A DNA stretch of 23,290 bases from Calditrichia bacterium (GCA_027039465.1 JALWEA010000549.1:1-23290), one strand, 5' to 3'; positions 1 through 7,743 are shown, numbered from the stretch's first letter. Notes: generated by a model not told the origin, from the letters alone. Made by a program: numbers and translations.

Positions 1-48
1 AATTATGACAATAACCCACATTTGAAAATGTGGGTTATTGTCATAATT
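1..48. repeat. Perfect 23-bp-arm palindrome at window edge
   Basis: Positions 1-23 are the exact reverse complement of 26-48, with GA between them, so 48 bases form one uninterrupted hairpin or cruciform. The left arm begins at the first base of the window, so the palindrome may continue outside it. The last bases of the right arm are shared with a second, smaller hairpin at 45-62. No ORF covers it. It could be a strong transcript end for a gene to the left or a mobile-element terminus; the sequence alone does not decide. Confidence 0.8.
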
Positions 49-66
49 CCCTTTCGGGAATTTTTT
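45..66 (+). terminator. Rho-independent terminator
   Basis: AATTCCC (45-51), loop TTTC, GGGAATT (56-62), then an uninterrupted T run to 66. The T tract lies on the plus-strand side only, so it would end a plus-strand transcript coming from left of the window. It directly abuts the larger palindrome at 1-48. Confidence 0.6.
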
Positions 67-69
67 CTG

Positions 70-264
70 ACAAACTTTTGAAAAAGTGCCCTATCTTCAG
101 AAGTTTTACGATTTTTAAATCTTCCCTGCCGATATCTACTATTCCACAATCATGGCTAATTCCATGTTGATCACTGAATTACCTCCCCTTCTCTTCGAAG
201 AAGAGAGGGGGAATGAGGGGGTGAGTTAAACATCGCACAAATTAATTTTTCAAAAATTTCCAGT
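70..264 (+). repeat. Copy 1 of about 190-bp inverted repeat pair
   Basis: This stretch is a diverged reverse complement of 9045-9235. Shared landmarks in order are an AAACTTTTGAAAAA-like start, GATATC, CATGGCTAANTCCATGTT, a purine/pyrimidine hairpin centred on TTCGAA (about 185-210), then GGGGGTGAGTTAAACATCGCA and an AT-rich tail. It fills the gap downstream of the TPR lipoprotein gene and has no convincing ORF. The strand label is arbitrary: copy 2 is inverted relative to it. Confidence 0.75.
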
Positions 265-338
265 TAATACAAAACAATTTCAATCTTTAGAGATTCCCAA
301 TCAAATTCCTTTTCCGTTAGAATCCAAGCCCCTTCCCA

Positions 339-1313
339 TTAAAACATGGCTCTTATTTGTGACAAATAAGGACTTTTCGGATCTTTGGCCTTTAGCTGTT
401 GATACAGGGCCTTAATTTTATCCGGTTGATTCCTACGAAAATAGATTTTGGCCAATTCCAGATACAATTCGGGTTTAGTGTTGCCGTGTTTCAAAGCCAG
501 TTCGAATTGATGCTGCGCTTCATTCGCATTCCCGATGACCCGATAATACAATCCCCGATAATAAAAAAGCTCCCCATGCCGGAATTTACGCTTGTCCACA
601 CCCGTAAGCAGGGCAAAATAGCCATCATAGTCTTTGACTTTGAACAACGTCTCAAAAGCCCGGATGGCCTGCTCCTTTGAAAAACATTTCTTGCACGGAC
701 ACGATTCGTAATATTGCGCCGCTTTGCTTGAATCCCCTCGGGCGACGTCAATGTCCCCTTTCATCAAAAAGTAGGCAGGCGCAGGAGGACTGTGTGCCAA
801 ATCCATGCGAATTTTATAATCGGTTAAAACATCTTCAGCCAAATCAAGGCTGTCCAATTCAATGTAAAGATGCGCAATGCGTAATAAAATATCGGTTTGG
901 GTTTCATCAAAGGCAAAGGCCTTTTTCAGATAGGCAATGCCCGTTAAATGATCCCCTTTTTTGATGTACAGCTCACCGATTTTCTGCAAAACATCCGGTG
1001 CATGCGGGCGAACCTTTAAAGCCTGCTGATAGGCAATTATGGCCGAATCGACCTGATGCAGAGAATCGAATATTTGCGCCTTTAACACATAAAACAACGA
1101 AATGCGATTATTGAGTTCGATCGCCTGGTTTATTTGCTTTAAAGCCGTTTGCCAATGCCCGTCGAATTTAGCCACCAACGCATTTTCGTAATAGCGAAAA
1201 GCCGATGGTTCGGGTGCTTTTTTGGGTGAGGGTAAACGAGCGGGATAGCACCCCTGCAAAAAAAGCAACAACGCGCTCAACAGTAAAAATAATATTTTAA
1301 AAGATCGAATCAT
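339..1313 (-). CDS. TPR-repeat lipoprotein
   Basis: The protein has a type II signal peptide: a basic start, a long Leu/Phe-rich core, then LQGC with the lipidated Cys at about residue 22. The rest is about five to six helix-turn-helix units with the TPR spacing (for example ALKQINQAIELN, AIIAYQQALKVRP and AQHQFELALKHG). It should be a lipid-anchored periplasmic scaffold for protein-protein contacts; no catalytic motif is seen. A compact Cys cluster (CPCKKC) in the middle is odd for a TPR protein and could bind a metal or form disulfides. I chose the ATG at 1313, preceded by GGCACGGA. An in-frame TTG at 1325 directly follows the stop of the upstream gene and is possible. The near-zero spacing indicates co-transcription with the HEAT-like gene. 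Confidence 0.85.
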   Translation of the reverse strand: MIRSFKILFLLLSALLLFLQGCYPARLPSPKKAPEPSAFRYYENALVAKFDGHWQTALKQINQAIELNNRISLFYVLKAQIFDSLHQVDSAIIAYQQALKVRPHAPDVLQKIGELYIKKGDHLTGIAYLKKAFAFDETQTDILLRIAHLYIELDSLDLAEDVLTDYKIRMDLAHSPPAPAYFLMKGDIDVARGDSSKAAQYYESCPCKKCFSKEQAIRAFETLFKVKDYDGYFALLTGVDKRKFRHGELFYYRGLYYRVIGNANEAQHQFELALKHGNTKPELYLELAKIYFRRNQPDKIKALYQQLKAKDPKSPYLSQIRAMF

Positions 1314-1325
1314 TCCGTGCCACAA

Positions 1326-1958
1326 CTAAGTTTGTTGTTTTTTCAGATGCTCTGTTAACCATTCGTAAGCATCCTGGCAAAGCAACTTGTAATCCAGATT
1401 ATTCAAAGAATTATGCGCCTGATGCTCAAGCAATTCGATCACCAAATCCGAAAATTCGGGATCTTCTTTTGACCACCGGATAATGTGCGCGGTAATGAAT
1501 TCCTTTTGCTCGGAACAAATCATGCGCAAAGTCAAAATAGCGGCCACACGACGCATTAATTTGTTTTCACCGTTCTTGAATTTTTCAATATACGGCAAGG
1601 CGATATTCGGATCTTTACGCGCTGAAAATTCGATTGCCTGTAAAGTGAATTGGCGTAAATTCTCATCGCTGTCTTTCAACAGAATCTCATATACCTCTTC
1701 CCAACCGTCTTTCGGGCCATAGCGACCAATCATCTCGGCCAATACGCCTTTATCGTGCACCGCTTTCTGACGGTTTTCCCTGAAATAGTGATCAATAGCA
1801 TCCGGTAGCTCTGTCAGCATTTCATCCGTGATATCCTCGGGATACGAAACATCCATGGCCTGACAGGCATGAATCAGAAAATTCGTTGCATTTCTGATTT
1901 TGCCGGTAGAAGGATTCGTTTCCAGATAAAAATCATACAACTCTTGTAAATTCGCCAT
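1326..1958 (-). CDS. HEAT-like helical repeat protein
   Basis: A 210-residue soluble protein with no signal peptide or membrane segment. From about residue 80 onwards it is built of paired amphipathic helices resembling HEAT/ARM repeats (GWEEVYEILLKDSDENLRQ, then a helix around the ARKDPNIALPYIEKF stretch, then KLMRRVAAILTLRMI). This suggests a cytoplasmic protein-binding solenoid similar to HEAT-repeat DNA-repair or adaptor proteins. No catalytic residues can be assigned. The start ATG has a good ribosome site (CGGAGA, about 7 nt upstream). It is the first gene of a two-gene unit with the TPR lipoprotein. The exact role is unknown. Confidence 0.8.
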   Translation of the reverse strand: MANLQELYDFYLETNPSTGKIRNATNFLIHACQAMDVSYPEDITDEMLTELPDAIDHYFRENRQKAVHDKGVLAEMIGRYGPKDGWEEVYEILLKDSDENLRQFTLQAIEFSARKDPNIALPYIEKFKNGENKLMRRVAAILTLRMICSEQKEFITAHIIRWSKEDPEFSDLVIELLEHQAHNSLNNLDYKLLCQDAYEWLTEHLKKQQT

Positions 1959-2009
1959 TCAATCTCCGTTTTTTACGCTCATTGCTTAACCGGTTTATTG
2001 GTTAAACGG

Positions 2010-2280
2010 AGTATTCGTTAACCGATAACCGTTATTCGTGTATTTAAATAAACTGTCATTGCGAACGAGGCACGAGTGACGCGGCGATCTCTTCCGTAGG
2101 TATTGCTTCACTCCACTGCTTTTCGCTACGATTAACATTTTGTTGATGGTGGGCTGTCATTCTGATCCCGATGTATCGGAAGAAGAATCCCTAACATTAT
2201 TCATATCCGTTGCCGCTTTGGAAGGGATTGCTTCACTCGTTCCTACTATTGACATATTAGGTTCGCAAGTTCCTTCTTAA
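2010..2280 (+). repeat. Partial composite repeat (TGTCATT-type blocks)
   Basis: This holds a GTTATTCGTGTATT word near 2032-2046, a TGTCATTGCGAACGAGGCACGAG block from about 2056, and a TGTCATTCTGATCCCGATGTATCGG block from about 2157 with its matching AGAATCCCT end. Similar blocks recur at 2400-2510, 7339-7375 and 22749-22800. There is no ORF with coding character. It fills the first part of the 690-base gap between the HEAT-like gene and the adenosine-specific kinase gene. Confidence 0.6.
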
Positions 2281-2282
2281 AA

Positions 2283-2345
2283 CCCATCCCCTCCCTTCCC
2301 TACGAATCGTAGGGAAGGGTGCCCAATTAGCTATGGGCATTTGAT
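2283..2345 (-). repeat. Variable-hairpin element, copy 1
   Basis: The core is a perfect 13-bp inverted repeat (CCCTTCCCTACGA at 2293-2305 and its complement at 2307-2319). On the minus strand it is bounded by GCTAATTGGGCA on one side and GGGGATGGGT on the other. The same two boundaries enclose a different hairpin at 7706-7743, so the flanks are conserved and the stem is not. Confidence 0.65.
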
Positions 2346-2643
2346 TAATTGTCGAATTGAAGTCATTTTTCGCCCACCAGCACGCAAAATTGTGGCAGAA
2401 TGCCAAGTAACTGCGACGGAACTAAGAATTTCGTAAATCCGTTGCCACTTTGGATGGGATTGCTTCACTCTCCCGCTCGCGGGCTCGCGGGATCGTTCGC
2501 AATGACAGCCCTTTACGAATATTTTCCCAATTAAACCATTCAACAATTTAACCATTTAACTTTTTTACGATTAACGAATACACGAATAACGCTTCACCCT
2601 TAACACTTAACACTTAACTCTTAACTCTTAACTATTAACTATT
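2345..2643 (-). repeat. Composite intergenic repeat, inverted copy
   Basis: Read on the minus strand this contains, in order, heptamers of the AGTTAAG type (2599-2643), GCGTTATTCGTGTATTCGTTAATCG (2567-2592), a TGTCATTGCGAACGATCCCGCGAG palindrome ending in GTGAAGCAATCCC (about 2457-2507), and a CAAAGTGGCAACGGATT...GTTCCGTCGCAGT tail (about 2415-2455). The palindrome block matches 22749-22798 with about one difference in 50. The heptamers are six tandem 7-base units (CTTAACA/CTTAACT/ATTAACT on the plus strand). An open frame across it is only a by-product of the repeat. Confidence 0.75.
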
Positions 2644-2664
2644 CCACCATTCAATCGCCTCACA

Positions 2665-3147
2665 CTAAAACTTGTACCCGATCTTTCTCAAAAAATCTTT
2701 TCGAACTTTAATGTCCTCTTCCGTCTCTATGCCCTTGGTTTTAACGCCGTCCACAACCCCTAAAATGGCTCTGCCCTGTTCTGTTTCGGCAATAATTACT
2801 TCCGTCGGGTTGGCAGTGGCGCAAAAAATGCGGGTTACTTCGGGCACCATTTTAATCGTATTCAACACGTTAACCGGAAAAGCATTGCCTAAAAAGACGA
2901 TGAAGCTATGCCCGGCGGCCAAATTCATGGCGTTCTTTTTAGCCAATTCAATCAATTCCTCGTCCGTGCCGGAGTACCGCACCAAAGCCTGCTGCGAGGC
3001 TTCACAAAAGGCCAGGCCGAATTTAATACCAGGCACCGTATTGACCAAAGCTTCGTGAACGTCTTCCACCGTTTTAATAAAATGGGAATGTCCCAGAATA
3101 AAATTCATATCTTCCGGTTTTTCGATCTTCACAACTTTTAATTCCAT
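2665..3147 (-). CDS. Adenosine-specific kinase (DUF355 family)
   Basis: This 160-residue protein matches the whole of the small adenosine-specific kinase family (Pfam Adenosin_kin, formerly DUF355), best known from archaea such as Pyrobaculum and from thermophilic bacteria. Recognisable signatures are GHSHFIKTVEDVHEALV near the N-terminus, KFGLAFCEAS, LVRYSGTD, AAGHSFIVFL, RIFCATANP and AILGVVDG near the C-terminus. It would phosphorylate adenosine (nucleoside salvage) in the cytoplasm; the family assignment is firm, the physiological role less so. The length is normal. The start ATG follows a strong AGGAGG site. About 100 bp separates it from the permease gene upstream, so it may have its own promoter. 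Confidence 0.87.
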   Translation of the reverse strand: MELKVVKIEKPEDMNFILGHSHFIKTVEDVHEALVNTVPGIKFGLAFCEASQQALVRYSGTDEELIELAKKNAMNLAAGHSFIVFLGNAFPVNVLNTIKMVPEVTRIFCATANPTEVIIAETEQGRAILGVVDGVKTKGIETEEDIKVRKDFLRKIGYKF

Positions 3148-3246
3148 GCTGCCTCCTTTGCCAAAATTGAACTGCCTAAATTTAAAATATTTCCGCTAAT
3201 AAGCAATGATTAATTTGCTCGGCAAAGCAATGAATTTAACGGATTA

Positions 3247-4062
3247 TTACTGTTTTACGGATCCGGTGGTGAGTCCGGCAATAATTTGTTTTTCAAAAAT
3301 AACGGTTAAGATGATCAGCGGAACGGTTACCACAATGGTTGCCGCGGCGATATCGCCCCAAGGGATTTCATAAATGCCTGGAAACAGGGCAATGCCCACG
3401 GGAATGGTCTGGGACTTTGGTGTGGCCGTAAAGGTTAAAGCAAACAGGAATTCGTTCCAGGCAAAAATAAAAACCAAAATTGCGGTGGTAAAAATGGCGG
3501 GTTTGGAAAGGGGAAGAATAATCTTGCGGTAAAGCTGCCACGGACTGCAACCGTCCATGCGCGCCGCTTCCATGATTTCTTCCGGTACTTGTTTGAAAAA
3601 ATTGTGCAGCGTCCAAACCATGAACGGCAGGGCAAACGAACTGTACGGCAAGATCAGCGCCCAATACGTATCGCGCAGGTGGACGGCACGAATCATTAAG
3701 TACAAAGGACTTACGATGGCAATGGGCGGGAACATGGAAATAGCCAAAATAAGGCTCAGCGTGAGCGGTTTCCAGGCAAAGCGAAAACGCGCCGTGGCAA
3801 AAGCGGCCAAGGATCCGACAAGCACGGCCAGCAACGCCGTTGAGGTAGCAACCACAAAACTGTTCAAAATGTAATGTTGAAAATTAGCATCGTTCAGCAC
3901 GGCACGGTAATGGCTCCAGTCGATGTGCGAAGGCAAAAGCGGGGGCAACTGCGCCAATTCCGCTGTTGGTTTCAGTGAAGTGACCAATTGCCACAAATAG
4001 GGCGCGGTTAACCATGCCACACCTAAAAGCATCAACAAAAACAAACCGACTTTACGGAGCAC
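3247..4062 (-). CDS. Sugar-type ABC transporter permease (MalG-like)
   Basis: An integral membrane permease subunit of the carbohydrate-uptake-1 class. It is 271 residues long, close to the usual MalG/UgpE size, with about six hydrophobic segments. The cytoplasmic EAA loop that docks on the ATPase is clear: EEIMEAARMDGCSPWQLYRKI followed by PLSKPA (about residues 160-187). The start is GTG, with GGGAG overlapping the end of selB, 15 bp downstream of that gene, so it is likely translated from the ndk-selB transcript. A CUT1 importer normally needs a second permease, a binding protein and an ATPase. None is in this window, and the gene that follows (adenosine-specific kinase) is unrelated. Partners must be elsewhere, possibly with an ATPase shared between importers. 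Confidence 0.9.
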   Translation of the reverse strand: MLRKVGLFLLMLLGVAWLTAPYLWQLVTSLKPTAELAQLPPLLPSHIDWSHYRAVLNDANFQHYILNSFVVATSTALLAVLVGSLAAFATARFRFAWKPLTLSLILAISMFPPIAIVSPLYLMIRAVHLRDTYWALILPYSSFALPFMVWTLHNFFKQVPEEIMEAARMDGCSPWQLYRKIILPLSKPAIFTTAILVFIFAWNEFLFALTFTATPKSQTIPVGIALFPGIYEIPWGDIAAATIVVTVPLIILTVIFEKQIIAGLTTGSVKQ

Positions 4063-4077
4063 CGATTGATCTCCCGT

Positions 4078-5994
4078 TTATTTAAGCATCGGCCCTTTAA
4101 CACGCACATCACCGTTGCGTTTCGTAAACTGCTTTTGATCCAAATATTCCAGCAAAGGAATCAAAAATTTCCGTGTTGTTCCGGTAAAGCCTTTGACGGC
4201 GCCAATATCCAGCTCCTGCTCCCGGTCAAAATGCTTCTTTAAAAATTCACGCAAATCACGGAAATGCTCATCATGCAAATAGCGCTGACCGTGCAAAGAA
4301 TGCACCGAACCGTTTTTTACCAAATCGGACAAACCGATTTTAACCACCTCGGGCTCAAGCTGCAATCGTTGAGCCAATTCATTTAATGTGGGCGATTCAA
4401 ATCCTGCTTGTCGGATGGCCGTTGCAATTTGCTCCGCTCTTTCCTGCCGCTTACCGGCCTGCGCGTGCTCCGGAAGAAAATAGGCATCGCCCATTAAAAT
4501 AAGTTGCTGACGATTCAACATGCGCTGTAGAAGCCGTTCAAAAAACACCTCCTCGCCATGCAGATTTTTAAATGAATTCATCAACTCATTTTTATTAAAT
4601 CCCTTTTCGGCGTGTAAGGCATCGCTTTGCCCGCGCAAGAGTTTTAAAAATTTTTCTTCGGCCGCACCCAGGGCCGCACTCAGAATAAAATAAGTCCGAC
4701 TATGGAAATCGAAGGATTGCACTTTTTTCTCTTTGACCAATTTGTTCAAGGCCTGCTCGACCACCGTTTGCTTTTCAAAGAAATGGCGGGCAAGAGAAGA
4801 AATATCGTGAGCCTTGAACCCGTTCCAACTGAGATAATGAAGTAAGGTTTCGTTTAAATTTCCCTTCTGCAAAACTTCAAAATAGGTTTGCCATTCTTTT
4901 TTAATGCGTCCGAACGGCGGGCAATCCAATTGCAGAACGCGCCCTCCGGCAATGGTGTAAAACGGAGAAACGGTTCGGATCAAAACGGCGTCTCCCGGAG
5001 CGCACACGCCTGGTTTTTCCAAACGAATCCGCACATGGTAATCGGTTTTTGGGTTTAGAATCGAATCGTCGTCAAACCAGGTAATGCGCCCGATTAATTC
5101 CGAAGTTCCCAGATGCACGCGCACTTCCTGATGCTTTTTCACTTTTACGGGTATTTGACTGGCCGTGTGCAAAACCGCTAAAAACTCTGTGGTCGGCTCC
5201 AATGTCTCCGGCGCCACCAGCACGCTGCCCCGCTCGATTTCTTCTTTTTTAACACCGCTCAAATTGATGGCCGCCCGTTGTCCCAAATACGCCGCCGGTT
5301 CATCTTTTTGATGTACCTGAATGCCGCGCACGCGAACTTTTTGCTTTTGCGGCAAAACAATCAAAGTATCATCCACTTGAACCTTGTCCGAAAGCACCGT
5401 TCCCGTAATCACCGTGCCCGCTCCGCGAATGGTAAAACTGCGATCCACGTTCAGGCGAAACGGTCGATTGTTCTCCGCATGCTCCACCTGCTCTATTTTT
5501 TGCAAAAGCAAGTTGCGCAGCGCTTCAACGCCTTGGCCGGTGACCGCGGAAACCGGCACTATGGGCACCTGTGTGTAACCGCGTTCATCCAAAAAATTAC
5601 GGATTTCATCCTGCACCAGGGCCAGCCATTCCTCGTCAACCAAATCAATCTTATTTAAAGCCACAATGCCGTTCTTCACGCCGAAGAATCGCAAAATATC
5701 CAAGTGCTCAATCGTTTGCGGCATAATGCCGTCGTCCGCGGCAATGACCAGCAAAAACAAATCGATGGTGCTCACACCGGCCACCATGGTTTTCACAAAT
5801 TTTTCATGGCCTGGCACGTCGATAATCGTAATATTATCTTTCCAATAGGCAAAGCCCAATTCAATGGTAATGCCGCGTTCTTTTTCTTCTTTTAAAACAT
5901 CCGTGTCGATATCGGTCAAAGCGCGAATTAAGGCCGTTTTGCCGTGATCAATATGACCGGCCGTTCCTAAAATGGTGTGTTTCTTCGGTTCCAT
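4078..5994 (-). CDS. selB: Selenocysteine-specific elongation factor SelB
   Basis: SelB is the GTPase that carries selenocysteyl-tRNA to UGA codons marked by a SECIS hairpin. The G motifs are all present: GHIDHGKT (13-20), RGITIE (40-45), DVPGH (59-63) and NKID (114-117), followed by VSAVTGQGVE. Beta-barrel domains follow, and the last roughly 250 residues are helical winged-helix modules, which bind the SECIS RNA. The tail FTGTTRKFLIPLLEYLD is characteristic of the last winged helix. The 638-residue length is normal for bacterial SelB and separates it from EF-Tu. The ATG has GGAGAG just upstream. It lies 15 bp after ndk and 15 bp before the permease. No selA, selD, tRNA-Sec or evident selenoprotein gene is in the window. 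Confidence 0.95.
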   Translation of the reverse strand: MEPKKHTILGTAGHIDHGKTALIRALTDIDTDVLKEEKERGITIELGFAYWKDNITIIDVPGHEKFVKTMVAGVSTIDLFLLVIAADDGIMPQTIEHLDILRFFGVKNGIVALNKIDLVDEEWLALVQDEIRNFLDERGYTQVPIVPVSAVTGQGVEALRNLLLQKIEQVEHAENNRPFRLNVDRSFTIRGAGTVITGTVLSDKVQVDDTLIVLPQKQKVRVRGIQVHQKDEPAAYLGQRAAINLSGVKKEEIERGSVLVAPETLEPTTEFLAVLHTASQIPVKVKKHQEVRVHLGTSELIGRITWFDDDSILNPKTDYHVRIRLEKPGVCAPGDAVLIRTVSPFYTIAGGRVLQLDCPPFGRIKKEWQTYFEVLQKGNLNETLLHYLSWNGFKAHDISSLARHFFEKQTVVEQALNKLVKEKKVQSFDFHSRTYFILSAALGAAEEKFLKLLRGQSDALHAEKGFNKNELMNSFKNLHGEEVFFERLLQRMLNRQQLILMGDAYFLPEHAQAGKRQERAEQIATAIRQAGFESPTLNELAQRLQLEPEVVKIGLSDLVKNGSVHSLHGQRYLHDEHFRDLREFLKKHFDREQELDIGAVKGFTGTTRKFLIPLLEYLDQKQFTKRNGDVRVKGPMLK

Positions 5995-6009
5995 TGCTCT
6001 CCGATTTCC

Positions 6010-6426
6010 TTATTCTACAAAGTCCGTTCCTTTAAAAAAGTAATTGATCTCGTAAATAGCCGAATCCGGCGCATCCGATCCGTGCACCACATTGCGTTCG
6101 ATGCTGGTACCCATGTCCGCCCGAATCGTACCGGCTTCCGCCTTACGCGGATCGGTTGCGCCCATCAGTTTGCGCCAGCGATTAATGACATCGTAGCCCT
6201 GCAAAACCATCAAAACCACAGGCCCGGAAGTCATGTATTCGATTAAACTGTTAAAAAACGGTTTGGAACGATGCACGTAATAAAAGCCCTCCGCCCTGCG
6301 CGCATCCAATTTATCCATGCGCATGGCTACGATGCGTAGTCCTTCGTTTTCAATGCGTTTGATGATTTCACCGATGAGTCCCGCTTGTACGCCGTCCGGT
6401 TTAATGATTGCCAATGTGCGGTTCAT
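6010..6426 (-). CDS. ndk: Nucleoside diphosphate kinase
   Basis: The enzyme transfers the terminal phosphate from ATP to other NDPs through a phosphohistidine. At 138 residues it is a standard compact bacterial Ndk. The signatures are RTLAIIKPDGV at the N-terminus and NVVHGSDAPDSA, containing the catalytic His115. It starts at an ATG with GGGAG about 7 nt upstream and appears to be the first gene of the ndk-selB-permease operon. A 74-bp gap separates it from the lipoprotein gene upstream. I see no clear terminator in that gap, so read-through is possible. Confidence 0.95.
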   Translation of the reverse strand: MNRTLAIIKPDGVQAGLIGEIIKRIENEGLRIVAMRMDKLDARRAEGFYYVHRSKPFFNSLIEYMTSGPVVLMVLQGYDVINRWRKLMGATDPRKAEAGTIRADMGTSIERNVVHGSDAPDSAIYEINYFFKGTDFVE

Positions 6427-6500
6427 GTTAACTCCCTTTTTTGAATAACAGGATCAAATTTGGTTTTTATTTTAGAAGATTTGCTTTTTTTTAATTCTCA

Positions 6501-7136
6501 TTATTCCATGATCGTAACGTAATTTATTAGTTCCCATTTGATGCGATGGTTTGTCTCCCCCATGGTAGAAGAAATACGCGATAAAAATTTAAGAATACCC
6601 ACCTGCGGATCAATGAAATATTCATTGTAACCGAAGGTGTTGCCAATACGCTTGACGACTTGCTTCACCGCAAAAACATTCTTAAAAGTACCCGCCGGCA
6701 CCCTAAGTCTTTTAAGTTCTGCAACGGAGAAATCAAAAAATGAGTACTTCCAGGACTTCCCGTTTTGCAACGGAAATACAAGCGCAAGGTCGGAAGCAAA
6801 ATAACCGTTCTGGCTTTCAAAGAATACCGAATCCCGAGATACCGTTACAAGAATGGAATCCGTTTCTCCTTTAAAGATGCGCTGCCAAATAAATGCTTTT
6901 CTGCCGTCGGGCTGCACAGTGTAACCGATAATTGCCACAGTCGCCATGTCATTGCGGACTTGCATACTGTCCGCATGAAAAATAAAGAGCGTTGTGTCCG
7001 TAGCCGCGTATTGATAGGTGACGCCAATATTTTTAACAAAAGCGGGCACTTCCGTTTCGACCGAAAGCGGATTGCTTTGCTTATGGCAAGAAAGCAAGGC
7101 TAAAGCGCCTAGGATAATTAAAAATATTTTGCGCAT
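6501..7136 (-). CDS. Small lipoprotein of unknown function
   Basis: It starts with a lipoprotein signal peptide (MRKIFLIILGALALLSC, lipid on Cys17). The remaining 195 residues are predominantly beta-strand. A VPAGTFKNVFAVK segment is typical of uncharacterised FCB-group lipoproteins in which a beta-sandwich precedes a statement of conversion or response, and a later stretch (YNEYFIDPQVGILKF) fits the same pattern. I recognise no catalytic motif. It is expected on the periplasmic face of the inner or outer membrane. The start ATG has a strong GGAGGT site 7-8 nt upstream. It stands alone after a long non-coding region and precedes ndk. Confidence 0.8.
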   Translation of the reverse strand: MRKIFLIILGALALLSCHKQSNPLSVETEVPAFVKNIGVTYQYAATDTTLFIFHADSMQVRNDMATVAIIGYTVQPDGRKAFIWQRIFKGETDSILVTVSRDSVFFESQNGYFASDLALVFPLQNGKSWKYSFFDFSVAELKRLRVPAGTFKNVFAVKQVVKRIGNTFGYNEYFIDPQVGILKFLSRISSTMGETNHRIKWELINYVTIME

Positions 7137-7204
7137 TAATGCACCTCCGAACGATTAATTGACAAATGTTAAGCCTAATCAATATTTGACGCAAGTTTTT
7201 AATG

Positions 7205-7450
7205 GGGGAAGGGTTAAGGGTTAAGGGTTGAAGGGTTAAGCGGAAATCGTTATTCGTATATTCGTATATTCGTTAATCGGGAATCAGTGTTTGTATAGTC
7301 GGTGGTATGCGCTCGCCGTTTGATGTGATTCCCCAGCCTGTCATTCCGATCCCGCGAAGCGGGAGAGGAATCTCCTTCAAAGCAGCAACGGATGTAAAAA
7401 ATTCTTCGTTCCGCCGCAATAACACTTCAACCGGCAATGGCCCTGCAAAT
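7205..7450 (+). repeat. Composite intergenic repeat, complete copy
   Basis: In order: GGGTTAA heptamers (7210-7240); a GTTATTCGTATATTCG word series ending in TTAATCGGGAATCA (7242-7293); a TGTCATTCCGATCCCGCGAAGCGGGAGAGGAATCTCC palindrome block (about 7339-7375); and a tail with CAAAGCAGCAACGGATGTAA...CGTTCCGCCGCAAT (about 7377-7425). The same modules in the same order occur at 22640-22870 and, inverted, at 2345-2643. A plus-strand open frame through it has no coding character. Confidence 0.75.
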
Positions 7451-7497
7451 CGGTGGGCAAATAATTATTTCAATTCAAAAATTCATGAGTCCACTCA

Positions 7498-7521
7498 AAA
7501 AAGGGGCTAAAGCCCCTTTTT
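7498..7521. terminator. Symmetric terminator-like hairpin
   Basis: AAAAAGGGGC, loop TAAA, GCCCCTTTTT: a perfect 10-bp stem whose A and T tracts would make it work in either direction. It is also the first member of the hairpin array that follows. No gene ends close by on either strand (the nearest plus-strand reading frame is repeat DNA), so its use as a terminator is uncertain. Confidence 0.5.
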
Positions 7522-7705
7522 GTGATATAATAATTATTCAGTCCCCATCCTTCCCGATAAATCGGGATGTAAACAGAAGGATGGGGCTAACAAAATAAAA
7601 AGCAATATGTTAGCCCCAACATTTATGTTGGGGATAAATCTTCGGAAACTCTATATTTTTGCCCTTTAGGGCTTTTTAGAGTAAACACATTCATTAAATG
7701 CCAAC

Positions 7706-7743
7706 GGCTAATTGGGCATCCCGAGAATCGGGGCGGGGATGGG
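7706..7743 (+). repeat. Variable-hairpin element, copy 2
   Basis: GGCTAATTGGGCA, a short CCCGA-GAA-TCGGG stem (7720-7732), then GGGGATGGGT. The two flanks match those of the 13-bp hairpin at 2283-2345 (which is in the opposite orientation), whereas the stems differ. Confidence 0.6.

Noticed and set aside
352..370. Perfect CTTATTTGT/ACAAATAAG palindrome
   Set aside because: It lies within the last codons of the TPR lipoprotein gene and has no T tract on the transcript side, so I do not call it a terminator.
2331..2555. Minus-strand 74-codon open frame
   Set aside because: It lies entirely in the composite repeat (palindrome and GTTCCGTCGCA modules) and its reading frame is not kept in the other copies.
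2599..2643. Short tandem units as a possible CRISPR array
   Set aside because: The units are 7 bases with no spacers, so they are a simple tandem repeat inside the composite element.
7307..7510. Plus-strand 67-codon open frame
   Set aside because: It runs through the composite repeat and ends at the symmetric hairpin; no ribosome site and no protein-like composition.
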